64,000 nt of DNA from JANNWF01 sp038205755 (GTDB lineage: Bacteria; Pseudomonadota; Gammaproteobacteria; Xanthomonadales; Xanthomonadaceae): positions 13,468 through 77,467 of the forward strand of contig JBBRBN010000006.1 in NCBI GenBank assembly GCA_038205755.1. The letters run 5' to 3'. Shown here one piece after another: positions 1 to 8,789 of this stretch (the stretch's first letter is position 1; every line of letters starts with the position of its first letter). Below the pieces are notes generated by a model that saw nothing but the letters and a program-made list of their open reading frames with translations, searched no databases and was not told the origin of the DNA. The position numbers and the translations under genes were made by a program.

Positions 1-66
1 GGCCCGCCGCTTACCTTCAGCGAGCCGTGGAAACGCGCGGTAGAAATCCCGCTCGACGCTGATCAT
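1..66 (-). CDS. partial unknown gene, 5' end only
   Basis: An ATG on the minus strand at 66 opens a frame that runs off the left edge without a stop. The 22 visible residues begin MISVERDFYRAFPRL. A purine-rich stretch (GGTGGAAG) lies just upstream and could be a ribosome binding site. The preceding minus-strand gene ends at 152, so the two could be co-transcribed. The start faintly resembles acyltransferase-like proteins, but too little is visible to name a family. Confidence 0.4.
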   Translation of the reverse strand, partial: MISVERDFYRAFPRLAEGKRRA

Positions 67-151
67 CGCTTCCACCCCAGAGAACGGCTGCTCAGCCTAG
101 CTGCGGTTTGCGAAACGCCAGTGACAGGCGCACGTCCGCTCCTGACGCACC

Positions 152-1504
152 TTACCGGGAGCCCAGGGCCGTTCCGCCAGAAGCGCTGGCAGCGCCCGAC
201 TGAGCCCGAGCTGGCCCCAGCCAGACCTCGACCCGACGGTTGCGCTGCTTGCCCTGTGGCGAGTCGTTCGACGCCACCGGCGCGGCGCCGCCCATGCCTC
301 GTGAACGGGCCGGATCGATGCCGCGCTCGGTCAGCCGGTTGGCGACGTAGTCGACCCGCTCGTTGGACAGTGACAGTGCCAGGTACGGAAGCGTCTCGTC
401 AGCGTCGGAAAAACCCAGCAACAGCAGCGGCTGCAGTTTCTGCTCGGGACGCCGCATGAACTCGGCGAGACGATCCAGATCGCGCTGCGCCTTGCTGTCC
501 AGGAACGCACTGCCCGATCCAAACCGGAAATTGAGCGACAGCCGCCGGGCGCCCTGCAGCAGCGTCTGATACTCGCTCGGTGCATCGCTTCGCGGCTTCC
601 CGGCATAGGCCCGGATATTCTGCGATACGAAGCCAACCTGCTCGACCAGCGCCTGTCCGTTCGCCGCCAGCACGTAGCCGACAAAGGACTGCGCCAACCG
701 GCTGGGCTTTGGCACCACATAGAGGAACAGCCGTCGCGACAGCGGATAATCCTCGACCGCCACCTCTTCGCGCGTTGGCAACACGGCCGCGCCGCCGTCC
801 GACACCGCCAGCGCGCGCACGCCCTGCACGCCTGTCAAGCCGACAAATCCGATAGCACGAGGATCGGCCGCCACCGCGGAGGCCAACTGGGCTGTGCTCT
901 CGTAGCGCTGCGCGCTGCTGGCCAGTGCGTCGCTGCCCAGCACAAGGGAGCGGAAAGACTCCCAGGTGCCGGACTTGTCATCGCGCGCGTGCAGCGCCAT
1001 CGGACCGGCTGGGGCGCCCAGCGCGGACCAGTTCGCGATTTTTCCGCTGAAGATGGCCCGCACCTGCGCCTTACTCAGCTCGCGCAGCGGATTGCCCGGA
1101 TGCACGATGATCGCCAGTCCATCCAGCGCCAGCACCACTTCCTGACCTGGCGAATCGAGACGGCCTACCTGGGCGCCTGCGTCTGCAGGCGTCGTGGGGC
1201 GCGAAGACATGGCAATGTCGGTGGCCCCGCTACCGAGGCCTTTGAAGCCCGTGCTTGATCCATGCGCGTGAATTTCGACAATCCGCATCTGCTCACCGCG
1301 GCGGGCGTGCAGCTCGATCTCCTCAAAGGCCACCTCGACGCGGCGGATGTCGTCGAAACCCTCCGCCCGAAGCCAGCCGCTTGCCAACTCCGGTGCCAGC
1401 CGCTCGCCAATGGTGTTTGAACCGTGCAGGCGCAGGCGCTCCTGGCCGAATCCAGCCGCAGGGATGACGGTGAGCAGCAGGAGCAGCACAATCGGGAAAC
1501 GCAT
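152..1504 (-). CDS. PstS-like substrate-binding domain fused to OmpA domain
   Basis: 450-residue exported protein. Residues 1-21 form a signal peptide (MRFPIVLLLLLTVIPAAGFG). Residues about 25-290 match the phosphate-binding-protein-like family: a LHGSNTIGERL start, a GSSTGFKGLGSG segment, and VRAIFSGKIANWSALG, which is the usual phosphate-site region of PstS-type proteins. Residues about 310-425 are an OmpA C-terminal peptidoglycan-binding domain (NERVDYVANRLTERGID, then KQRNRRVEVWL). This architecture would hold a phosphate or other ligand sensor at the cell wall rather than feed an ABC transporter; no pst genes are nearby. The start at 1504 was chosen because the signal peptide begins there, although the frame stays open to 1813. 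Confidence 0.85.
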   Translation of the reverse strand: MRFPIVLLLLLTVIPAAGFGQERLRLHGSNTIGERLAPELASGWLRAEGFDDIRRVEVAFEEIELHARRGEQMRIVEIHAHGSSTGFKGLGSGATDIAMSSRPTTPADAGAQVGRLDSPGQEVVLALDGLAIIVHPGNPLRELSKAQVRAIFSGKIANWSALGAPAGPMALHARDDKSGTWESFRSLVLGSDALASSAQRYESTAQLASAVAADPRAIGFVGLTGVQGVRALAVSDGGAAVLPTREEVAVEDYPLSRRLFLYVVPKPSRLAQSFVGYVLAANGQALVEQVGFVSQNIRAYAGKPRSDAPSEYQTLLQGARRLSLNFRFGSGSAFLDSKAQRDLDRLAEFMRRPEQKLQPLLLLGFSDADETLPYLALSLSNERVDYVANRLTERGIDPARSRGMGGAAPVASNDSPQGKQRNRRVEVWLGPARAQSGAASASGGTALGSR

Positions 1505-1631
1505 GGCGAACGCTCGGCAGTGGGGACGGCTAGAGTTTGCCCTTGCCATGTGACGGCAATATTCAATCTCCGGCGCCAATGCCGGCCGCGTGTTGGCGCC
1601 TCGTGTTGGCGTCACGACCTGGAGCACATCG

Positions 1632-2492
1632 ATGATCATCAGCCTGGCCCCGACGCTGCACAACCTCGGTGGCTTTACCGTCGGACGGCTGCTTCCGGCG
1701 GCCAAGATGCGCAGCGTCGGTCCCTTCGTGTTTCTTGACCGCATGGGTCCGGGCCACTTTCCGGCTGGCCAGGGCATCGACGTGCGACCGCATCCGCATA
1801 TCGGCCTGGCCACGCTTACCTATCTATTCGCAGGAGCGATCACCCATCGCGATAGTCTCGGCAGCGTGCAGGACATCCTACCGGGCGACGTCAACTGGAT
1901 GGTCGCGGGACGCGGCATCGTGCATTCCGAGCGCACGCCCGACGCGCGGCGCGAGTCGCCGCACTCGCTGGACGGCCTGCAGTGCTGGCTGGCGTTGCCA
2001 CAGGCGCATGCGGAGACGGCGCCAGCCTTCTTCCACGTTGGCGTCGCCGCGCTGCCGCTGGTCGAGCGGGACGGCGTAAAGATCCGCATCTGCGCCGGCC
2101 ACGGCTTCGGTCGCTGCGCGCCAGTGCCGGTGCGCTCTGGAACGCTGTTCGCCGATACGCGAATGGTCGCTGGCGCGCGACTGCGGCTCACCGCCGAGCA
2201 CGCGCAACGCGCGATCTACCCGCTGACCGGGGAGCTGCAGCTGGATGCAATCGCGCTGGCCAATGACCAGCTCCACGTGCTCGAACCCGGCAGCGAGCCT
2301 GAGCTTCGAGCCAGCAGCGACGCGCATGCGGTGCTGCTTGGCGGCGAGCCGCTGGATGCTCCGCGGCGCATCTGGTGGAACTTTGTTTCCAGCTCCGAGC
2401 AGCGCATCGAGCAGGCCAAGGACGACTGGCGCCAGCAGCGATTCGACCAGGTGCCGGGCGAAACCGAATGGACTCCGCTGCCGGAGGGCTGA
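1632..2492 (+). CDS. pirin family protein
   Basis: 286-residue bicupin of the pirin family. The N-terminal cupin keeps all four metal ligands seen in pirins: H54 and H56 in RPHPHIGLATLTYLF, and H98 and E100 in GRGIVHSERTP. Bacterial pirins are Fe(II) proteins, some with quercetinase activity; the substrate here is unknown. The ATG at 1632 has GGAG seven bases upstream. It is transcribed divergently from the PstS-like gene, whose start is 127 bp away. A C-terminal pirin domain follows from about residue 175. Family assignment is firm, function is not. Confidence 0.9.
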   Translation: MIISLAPTLHNLGGFTVGRLLPAAKMRSVGPFVFLDRMGPGHFPAGQGIDVRPHPHIGLATLTYLFAGAITHRDSLGSVQDILPGDVNWMVAGRGIVHSERTPDARRESPHSLDGLQCWLALPQAHAETAPAFFHVGVAALPLVERDGVKIRICAGHGFGRCAPVPVRSGTLFADTRMVAGARLRLTAEHAQRAIYPLTGELQLDAIALANDQLHVLEPGSEPELRASSDAHAVLLGGEPLDAPRRIWWNFVSSSEQRIEQAKDDWRQQRFDQVPGETEWTPLPEG

Positions 2493-2523
2493 CCCGACGC
2501 GGGGCGCGCCTCTCGAAAGCGTC

Positions 2524-3903
2524 TCAGCCGCCTGCCTGCTCGTCGGCGAACCGCGCCAGTGCGCCCTCCAGCAGACCGAACAGCTCGTCGATCTGCGCCT
2601 CGGTGATCACCAGCGGCGGGCAGATGGCGATGGTGTCGCCCGGCAGTGCGCGCACCAGCAGGCCCGCTTCGGTGGCCAACGCGGCCACCCGCATGGCAGC
2701 CTTGGCCTCGGGCGCGAAAAAGCGCTTGGCGGCAACATCCTGAACCAGCTCCAGGCCGCCCAGCAGGCCCATCCCGCGGGTATGGCCGACAAACGGGAGC
2801 TGACCCAACGTCGCCAGTCGCGCCTGGAAATGCACGCCAACCTTTGCGGCGTGCGCCACCAGCCCGCGCTCTTCGAACAGCTCGAGATTGCGCAGCGCGA
2901 CCGCACAAGGCACCGGGTGACCGGAATAGGTATAGCCATGCGCGAAGGCACCAACCTGGCGACTGGGTTCGACCAGCGCTTCGGCCATCCAGTCCGGCAC
3001 CGCCACTGCGCTGATGGGCAAGTAGGCGGACGACAGCGCCTTGGCCATCGACATGGTGTCCGGTCGCATGGCAAGTGCCTCACAGCCGAAATTGGTGCCC
3101 AGCCGACCGAAGCCGGTGATCACCTCGTCGTCGATCAACAGCACGTCGTACTTGTCGAGCACCGCCTGGATCTTCGGGAAATAGCCGGCCGGCGGCACGA
3201 TCAGGCCGCCAGCGCCCATCACCGGCTCAGCGATGAATGCGGCGACGGTGCCCGGGTCTTCGCGCAGGATCATTGCCTCGAGATTGGCGGCAAGCCGATC
3301 AGCAAACGCCTCCTCGGTCTCACCTGGCTCGGCGAAGCGATAGTGGTGCGGGCAATCGGTGTGCAGGATGCCGTCAATGGGCAGATCGAAATGCTGGTGG
3401 AAATTGGGCAGACCAGTAAGGCTGGCCGAGGCCAAGGTCACGCCGTGGTAGCCGCGCAGCCGGCTGATGATCTTCTTCTTGCGCGGCCGGCCGATGGCAT
3501 TGTTGTAGTAGCGGATCAGCTTGACCTGGGTGTCGTTGGCGTCGGAGCCGGAGTTGCCATAGAAAATGCGCCACGGGCCGGTGTGCCGGCGGCTCTCCGG
3601 CAGCCACTGATTGAGCTTCTCGGCCAGCAGGATGCCGGGCTCGTGGCTGCGCGAGGCAAACATGTGGCCATATGCAAGCTTCGTGAGCTGGGCGGTTGCG
3701 GCGTCGATCAGGGCCTGTTCGCCATAGCCGATCGCCACGCACCACAAACCGGCCAGCCCCTCCAGGTACCGCTTGCCGTGGTTGTCGTAGACGTAGATGC
3801 CCTGGCCGCGCTCGATGACCAGCGGCCCGGTCTGCCGGTGGGCGTGAAAGTTGGTGGCGGGGTGCAGGACATTCTCGATGTCCTTGCGGGCGAGCGAATC
3901 CAT
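2524..3903 (-). CDS. class III PLP aminotransferase (omega-amino acid/diamine type)
   Basis: 459-residue fold-type I aminotransferase. The PLP-binding lysine is K288 (SMAKALSSAYLPISAV), and D259 in LLIDDEVITGFGR should contact the pyridine nitrogen. The YGNSGSDANDTQVKL segment near residue 115 is typical of omega-amino acid:pyruvate or putrescine:pyruvate (SpuC-like) aminotransferases. The likely reaction is transfer of an omega-amino group to pyruvate; the actual amine donor cannot be read from sequence. The start at 3903 has GGAG five bases upstream. It lies 53 bp downstream of the glutathione peroxidase gene on the same strand and may share its transcript. Confidence 0.87.
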   Translation of the reverse strand: MDSLARKDIENVLHPATNFHAHRQTGPLVIERGQGIYVYDNHGKRYLEGLAGLWCVAIGYGEQALIDAATAQLTKLAYGHMFASRSHEPGILLAEKLNQWLPESRRHTGPWRIFYGNSGSDANDTQVKLIRYYNNAIGRPRKKKIISRLRGYHGVTLASASLTGLPNFHQHFDLPIDGILHTDCPHHYRFAEPGETEEAFADRLAANLEAMILREDPGTVAAFIAEPVMGAGGLIVPPAGYFPKIQAVLDKYDVLLIDDEVITGFGRLGTNFGCEALAMRPDTMSMAKALSSAYLPISAVAVPDWMAEALVEPSRQVGAFAHGYTYSGHPVPCAVALRNLELFEERGLVAHAAKVGVHFQARLATLGQLPFVGHTRGMGLLGGLELVQDVAAKRFFAPEAKAAMRVAALATEAGLLVRALPGDTIAICPPLVITEAQIDELFGLLEGALARFADEQAGG

Positions 3904-3956
3904 GGTGACTCCGTGTGACGGTAGTACGAGGCTGCGCGGGTGCGCCGCTGCTGGCA

Positions 3957-4436
3957 CTACAGCAGCGCCAACAGGTCCGTCTCGATGCTCTCGGGCGTGT
4001 CGGTCGGCGCGTAGCGCCGCCGGACTTTGCCATCACGGTCGACCAGGAATTTGGTGAAGTTCCACTTCACCGCCTCAGTGCCCAGCAGCCCCTTGGCTTC
4101 CTTCTTCATGTAGCGGTACAGCGGATGCGCGTCACCGCCATTGACCGCCACCTTGGCGAACAGGGGAAAGCTGACGTCATAGCTCAGCGAACAAAAGCTT
4201 TTGATCTCGGCCTCGTCGCCCGGCTCCTGGTGGCCAAACTGGTCGCAGGGAAAGCCGAGCACCACCAGCCCTTGGTCGGCGTACTTTTTGTACAGCGCCT
4301 CGAGACCGGTGTACTGCGGCGTGAAGCCGCACTTGCTGGCGGTGTTTACCACCAGCACCACTTTGCCGGCGTAGTCGGCCAGCGACTGGGCGTCGCCGTC
4401 GATGGTGATCGCACTGAAATCATGGACGCTGGGCAT
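3957..4436 (-). CDS. glutathione/thioredoxin peroxidase (GPx family)
   Basis: 159-residue GPx-family peroxidase, normal bacterial length. The active-site tetrad is intact: C36 (NTASKCGFTPQY), Q70 (GFPCDQFGHQEP) and the W-N pair of KWNFTKFLVDRDG. It has cysteine rather than selenocysteine at the catalytic site. It reduces hydroperoxides in the cytoplasm, usually with thioredoxin in such bacterial forms. The start at 4436 was preferred over 4463 because family members begin near MPSVHDFSA. Upstream gene of the aminotransferase on the same strand. Confidence 0.92.
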   Translation of the reverse strand: MPSVHDFSAITIDGDAQSLADYAGKVVLVVNTASKCGFTPQYTGLEALYKKYADQGLVVLGFPCDQFGHQEPGDEAEIKSFCSLSYDVSFPLFAKVAVNGGDAHPLYRYMKKEAKGLLGTEAVKWNFTKFLVDRDGKVRRRYAPTDTPESIETDLLALL

Positions 4437-4572
4437 CGCAGCAGCTCGCGGGAGGTTGGGCAAACAAGCGTAGCGCAGCCGGGCCGCAAAGCCTAAAGGG
4501 CACCCGGCATCACGGCAGCCCGCGGCCGGCTATGCAATGATGCAGTGCACCATTCGCTGCCGGAGACTGAAC

Positions 4573-5814
4573 TTGCTTTACCGCATGCATGAACTGACGC
4601 GCGCCATGCTGAGCCCGTGGGTCTACGGGGCCGAGGCCGCTGCGCGCATGTACGGCGAGCCGCAGAGCTGGCTGTCGCGCCTGCCCGGCGCCCAGCGGCT
4701 GTCGGCCGGCTACGAGCTGTTTCATCGTCTGGGCAAGGACTACGAGAAGCCGGAATTCAACATCCGACATGTGCAGGCGCATGGGCACAAGCTGCCGGTG
4801 GTGGAGGTCGAAGCCGCGCTGAAGCCGTTCTGCCGCCTGCTGCGTTTCAAGCGCTACAGCGACGCGTCAAGCGCAATCAATGATCTGAAGGACGACCCCA
4901 AGGTGCTGGTCGTGGCGCCGCTGTCGGGTCACCACTCCACCCTGCTGCGCGATACCGTGCGGACGCTGTTGGGCGACCACAAGGTGTGGATCACCGACTG
5001 GGTCGACGCCCGGATGGTCCCGCTGGCCGACGGTGCGTTCCATCTGGACGACTACGTCGCTTATATCCAGGACTTCATCCGCCTGATCGGCGCCCAGGAT
5101 CTGCACGTGATATCGGTCTGCCAGCCCACCGTTCCGGTGCTCGCCGCCGTGTCGCTGATGGCCGCCCGCGGCGAACCGACGCCACGCAGTCTGACCCTCA
5201 TGGGCGGACCGATCGACAGTCGGCAAAGCCCCACCCAGGTCAACAATCTGGCAACCACCAAGCCGCTGTCCTGGTTCCGCAATAACGTCATCCACGAAGT
5301 TCCGGCCAAGTACCCGGGGCACGGACGCAAGGTGTATCCCGGCTTTCTGCAGCACGCCGGCTTCATCGGCATGAACCCCAATCGCCACGCCGAGTCGCAC
5401 TGGGATTTCTATCAAGACCTGGTGCGCGGCGATCTGGAAGATGCCGAAGGCCACCGGCGCTTCTACGACGAGTACAACGCGGTGCTGGACATGCCCTCGG
5501 AGTACTACCTCGACACCATCCGGATCGTCTTCCAACAGCATCTGCTGCCGCGCATCCAGTGGGATGTGGCCGGAGAGCGGGTCCAGCCCGATGCCATCCG
5601 CAGCGGCGGGCTTCTGACCATCGAGGGCGAACTGGACGACATCTCCGGCCTCGGCCAGACCCGCGCAGCGCACGACCTGTGCCGCGGCCTGTCAGCCGAG
5701 CAGAAGCAGCACCTGACCATTGAGGGCGCCGGTCATTTCGGCATATTCAGCGGGCGCCGCTGGCGTGACGAGGTCTACCCGCAGGTTCGCCAGTTCATCC
5801 GCGATCACGCGTAG
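4573..5814 (+). CDS. phaZ: intracellular polyhydroxyalkanoate depolymerase
   Basis: 413-residue protein of the intracellular PHB depolymerase family (Ralstonia PhaZ1 type). The nucleophile is a cysteine in place of the lipase serine: C183 within HVISVCQPTVPVL, the same position as in PhaZ1. The C-terminal catalytic histidine lies in GAGHFGIFSGRRW. It degrades amorphous PHB granules in the cytoplasm. The start is TTG at 4573, not the ATG at 4537: family members begin MLY.MHE, and CGGAGAC gives a GGAG box seven bases before this TTG. No PHA synthase or phasin gene is in the window. Confidence 0.9.
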   Translation: MLYRMHELTRAMLSPWVYGAEAAARMYGEPQSWLSRLPGAQRLSAGYELFHRLGKDYEKPEFNIRHVQAHGHKLPVVEVEAALKPFCRLLRFKRYSDASSAINDLKDDPKVLVVAPLSGHHSTLLRDTVRTLLGDHKVWITDWVDARMVPLADGAFHLDDYVAYIQDFIRLIGAQDLHVISVCQPTVPVLAAVSLMAARGEPTPRSLTLMGGPIDSRQSPTQVNNLATTKPLSWFRNNVIHEVPAKYPGHGRKVYPGFLQHAGFIGMNPNRHAESHWDFYQDLVRGDLEDAEGHRRFYDEYNAVLDMPSEYYLDTIRIVFQQHLLPRIQWDVAGERVQPDAIRSGGLLTIEGELDDISGLGQTRAAHDLCRGLSAEQKQHLTIEGAGHFGIFSGRRWRDEVYPQVRQFIRDHA

Positions 5815-5832
5815 AGCGGAACGGGGTTCGTG

Positions 5833-5941
5833 TGCCAGTGCTTGGTGCCAGTGCCAGTGCCAGTTCCAGCTGTCAGTGCCAGAAGCTAGCTCTTGCTCTG
5901 GACTGGAACTGACAACTGGCACTGGCACTGACAACTGGAAC
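5833..5941. repeat. low-complexity inverted repeat built of TGCCAG/CTGGCA units
   Basis: Several TGCCAGTGCCAGT-type units are followed, after a small AGCTAGCT centre near 5884, by the reverse complement (ACTGGCACTGGCACTG), so the stretch can form an imperfect long hairpin. It sits between phaZ and the MITE-like element and abuts the latter directly. No coding potential is seen. Confidence 0.7.
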
Positions 5942-6102
5942 TAACCCGCATGTTTGATGAATTCGCGCGATGATCGCGCAGGATGTTGTTCGCACAGGAG
6001 GCTACCGAAGGAGCGGCGTAGCGGGCCATACGACCGACTGAGGTCTCCTGTGCGGACAAGAGACAAGCGAGGGCGCGCGAGATTCATCAAACATGCGGGC
6101 TA
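5942..6102. mobile_element. MITE-like dispersed element, copy 1 (161 bp)
   Basis: The element has near-perfect terminal inverted repeats of about 26 bp: TAACCCGCATGTTTGATGAA on the left, and on the right the complement of TAGCCCGCATGTTTGATGAA. A second inner inverted pair, CGCACAGGAG and CTCCTGTGCG, lies further in, so the whole unit can fold. A related copy (by eye 85-90 percent identical) lies at 54203-54367. No transposase is encoded, so it would be non-autonomous. Its family name is not known to me. Confidence 0.75.
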
Positions 6103-6170
6103 CGTACCGGAACTGCCGCCGGCACTGCACCGCTACGCCGCAGCAGCGCCCAACCCGCTACCCTGCGGCG

Positions 6171-6773
6171 ATGATCAAGCGCTACGACCGCGACTACTTT
6201 GACCAGTGGTACCGCCCGCCCGGCGGATCGCCCGGCGCCGCCGCGGCGCTGCAGCGCAAGGTTGCCCTGGCCGTGGCGGTGTGCGAATACCATTTGGGTA
6301 GACCGCTGCGCAGCGTCCTCGATATCGGCTGCGGCGAGGGCGCCTGGCGTGCGCCGCTGCGGCGGATGCGACCGGGCATCGACTACCTCGGGCTGGACGG
6401 CAGCGCCTACGCGATCGAGCGCTACGGTCGATCACGCAACCTGCGTCTGGCCGGTTTCGACCAACTGGCCGAACTGCGCTTTGATCGCAGCGTCGATCTC
6501 CTGGTGTGTGCCGACCTGCTCCACTACCTTGATGCGAAGACGCTGCGGCGAGGGCTGTCAGGCTTTGCCGAGCTGGGGCACGGCACCGCATTCATTGAGC
6601 TGTTCTGCCGCGGCGACGGCGCCGAAGGCGACCAGGTCGGCTGGTACAACCGGCCTTCTTCGTGGTACCGCCAGTGCTTCGCCGACGCCGGGCTGCTCGC
6701 GGTTGGCAATCATTGCTACCTGCTCCCTCCGCTGCATGGAGGCGTCGTGGCGCTGGAGCGCGCCGACGCGTGA
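6171..6773 (+). CDS. class I SAM-dependent methyltransferase
   Basis: 200-residue protein with a Rossmann SAM-binding core. Motif I is SVLDIGCGEGAWR near residue 46, followed by an acidic post-I strand (IDYLGLDGSAYAIE) and a post-II segment DLLVCADLLHYLD. The substrate cannot be inferred. It begins 69 bp after the MITE-like element and overlaps the next gene by four bases (GTGA), so the two are probably translationally coupled. The start ATG at 6171 begins MIKRYDRDYFDQWY, typical of this methyltransferase group. Confidence 0.82.
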   Translation: MIKRYDRDYFDQWYRPPGGSPGAAAALQRKVALAVAVCEYHLGRPLRSVLDIGCGEGAWRAPLRRMRPGIDYLGLDGSAYAIERYGRSRNLRLAGFDQLAELRFDRSVDLLVCADLLHYLDAKTLRRGLSGFAELGHGTAFIELFCRGDGAEGDQVGWYNRPSSWYRQCFADAGLLAVGNHCYLLPPLHGGVVALERADA

Positions 6774-7759
6774 GCAAGCCGCCGGCAGCGCCGCCCTATG
6801 CTCGGCTTGATCCCCACTGCGTGCTGGCGGCGGTCGAATCGCTGGGGCTGGAAACCGACGGCCGGGTGTTGGCGCTGAACAGCTTCGAGAATCGCGTTTA
6901 CCGGGTCGGCATCGAAGGTGCGGCGCCGGTGGTTGCCAAGTTCTACCGTCCAGCGCGCTGGAGCGACGCAGCGATACTCGAAGAGCACGCGTTTGCGGCC
7001 GAACTGGTCGCCGCCGAACTGCCGGTGGTGGCACCGCTGCTGCTGGCGGATGCCACGCTGCATCGCCATGCCGGATTCCGCTTTGCCCTGTTTCCGCTGC
7101 GCGGCGGTCGCGCGCCCGAGGCCGGCGACCGCGACGCACTGCGCCATCTCGGTCAAATGCTGGCGCGCATCCATGCGGTCGGCGGCCGCCGTCCCTTCGA
7201 ATATCGGGGTCAGCTGGACGTGGAGACCTTCGGCGATGCGCCGGTCAACTTCCTGCTCGACGGCGGCTGGCTTCCCGATTCGCTGGAGGACAACTTCGCG
7301 CGGCTGGCAGACGCCGTCCTGGAGCATGTTGATGCCGCCTTTGATGCCTGCGCGGAGGTGGACTGGCAGCGCGTGCATGGCGACTGCCATCCCGGCAATC
7401 TGCTCTGGCGCGACGGCGCCGCCCACTTCGTCGATCTGGACGACTGCCTGACCGCACCCGCCGTGCAGGACCTGTGGATGCTGATGTCCGGCCCGCCGGC
7501 GGAGCAGCGCCAGCAGTTTGACTGGCTGATGGAGGGCTATGAGCGTTTCCGTGAGTTCGACCGCCAGGAGCTCGGGTTGATCGAGGCGTTGCGCAGCCTG
7601 CGGCTGCTCAACTATCACGGCTGGATTGCGCGGCGCTGGAACGATCCGGCGTTTCCGGCCGCGTTTCCGTGGTTTGGCGAGCGTCGCCACTGGGAGTCGG
7701 TGATCGCCCAGCTGCAGGAGCAACTCTCGGCGCTGCAGGAGGGCGTCGACTGGGCCTGA
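6770..7759 (+). CDS. srkA: SrkA/RdoA-type stress-response protein kinase
   Basis: 329-residue kinase of the YihE/RdoA (SrkA) family, full length. The N-terminal substrate region LNSFENRVYRVG, the catalytic segment VHGDCHPGNLLW near residue 203 and the metal-binding FVDLDDC segment are conserved. In E. coli, SrkA is a cytoplasmic Ser/Thr kinase that protects against stress-induced death. The start is GTG at 6770, overlapping the stop of the methyltransferase gene (GTGA), and was chosen because the family begins a few residues before the ARLDPHCVLAAVESLG segment. Confidence 0.9.
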   Translation: MSKPPAAPPYARLDPHCVLAAVESLGLETDGRVLALNSFENRVYRVGIEGAAPVVAKFYRPARWSDAAILEEHAFAAELVAAELPVVAPLLLADATLHRHAGFRFALFPLRGGRAPEAGDRDALRHLGQMLARIHAVGGRRPFEYRGQLDVETFGDAPVNFLLDGGWLPDSLEDNFARLADAVLEHVDAAFDACAEVDWQRVHGDCHPGNLLWRDGAAHFVDLDDCLTAPAVQDLWMLMSGPPAEQRQQFDWLMEGYERFREFDRQELGLIEALRSLRLLNYHGWIARRWNDPAFPAAFPWFGERRHWESVIAQLQEQLSALQEGVDWA

Positions 7760-7870
7760 AAGACAGCCACCTCCCGGCTCGACCTGTCACGCCAGATCGA
7801 CAGGCAGGCCAACGGCGGCGACTTCGGCCTGCCGGTGTAAGCTGATCTCCCGCATACGCCGAGCCAGACC

Positions 7871-8752
7871 ATGCGTCACCTAGCCGCCACCTTGCTGCTT
7901 GTGATGTCCGGCCACGCCGCCGCCGACGACACGCCAGCCGCGCCCACGATGAGCAGCGTGCTGGCTGATTCGAGCCCTGAGGAATGGGTCGACATCGACC
8001 CCGAGCGCATGCTGGTCATGCAGCTCGAGACGGGGCGCGTGGTGATCGAACTCGCGCCACAGTTCGCGCCGGCGCACGTTACCAATATTCTCAGCCTGGT
8101 CAAGGGCCGCTATTTCAGCGACTCGCGCATCGTGCGCTCGCAGGACAACTACGTCGTCCAGTGGGGCGACCCCAAGGCCGACACCGACGACGCAAAGCCG
8201 TTGGGCGACGCGAAAGCAAAACTCCCGGCCGAGTTCGACCGTAGCGCCGACGGGCTGAGCTTCACCGGCCTGCCCGACCCCGACAGCTACGCCGCCGAAG
8301 TGGGCGTCGCCGAGGGCTTTCCGGCAGCACGCGGCGACGGTCGGGCCTGGCTGGCGCACTGTTACGGCATGGTTGGCGCCGGCCGCGGCAATCCCGCCGA
8401 CAGCAGCAACGGCAGCAGCCTGTACGTGGTGACCGGGCACGCGCCGCGCCACCTGGACCGCAACATAACGCTGGTCGGCCGAGTGCTGGAAGGGATGCCG
8501 CTGCTGGCCAGCCTGCCGCGCGGCAGCGGCGCGCTGGGCTTTTTTGAAGACCCCGCGCAGCAGATACCGATCAAGTACATCCACCTCGCCTCGCAGGAGC
8601 CGGAACTGCGCCGCCCGCGCCTGCAGAAGCTGCGCAGCGACAGCGCCTCATTTCGCAAACTGATCGAAGCCCGCCGCTTCCGTCACGAGGAGTGGTTCGT
8701 CCAGCCGGTCGGTCGACTGGAGCTGTGCAATATGGCGCTGCCGGTGCGCTGA
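7871..8752 (+). CDS. exported cyclophilin-type peptidyl-prolyl isomerase
   Basis: 293-residue protein with a signal peptide (MRHLAATLLLVMSGHAAA) followed by a cyclophilin domain: MLVMQLETGRVVIELAPQFAP is the usual opening, and RYFSDSRIVRSQDNYVVQWGD the core segment. It would act in the periplasm on proline peptide bonds. The domain carries insertions compared with E. coli PpiA (about 190 residues), and the C-terminal 45 residues are outside the cyclophilin fold. The 111-bp upstream gap contains an 8-bp hairpin (7803-7833) without a T run. Confidence 0.85.
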   Translation: MRHLAATLLLVMSGHAAADDTPAAPTMSSVLADSSPEEWVDIDPERMLVMQLETGRVVIELAPQFAPAHVTNILSLVKGRYFSDSRIVRSQDNYVVQWGDPKADTDDAKPLGDAKAKLPAEFDRSADGLSFTGLPDPDSYAAEVGVAEGFPAARGDGRAWLAHCYGMVGAGRGNPADSSNGSSLYVVTGHAPRHLDRNITLVGRVLEGMPLLASLPRGSGALGFFEDPAQQIPIKYIHLASQEPELRRPRLQKLRSDSASFRKLIEARRFRHEEWFVQPVGRLELCNMALPVR

Positions 8753-8789
8753 GCGGCTGCCCGGGAATGCCCCGGTAGCGGCTGGCGAT

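Noticed and set aside
2245..3918. Long plus-strand open frame (557 codons) antisense to the class III aminotransferase
   Set aside because: It mirrors a well-conserved enzyme on the other strand; its composition (His/Arg/Gln-rich, no motifs) is that of a high-GC antisense shadow.
7803..7833. GGCAGGCC/GGCCTGCC hairpin as terminator of srkA
   Set aside because: The 15-base loop and lack of any T run make it a poor terminator; left unannotated.
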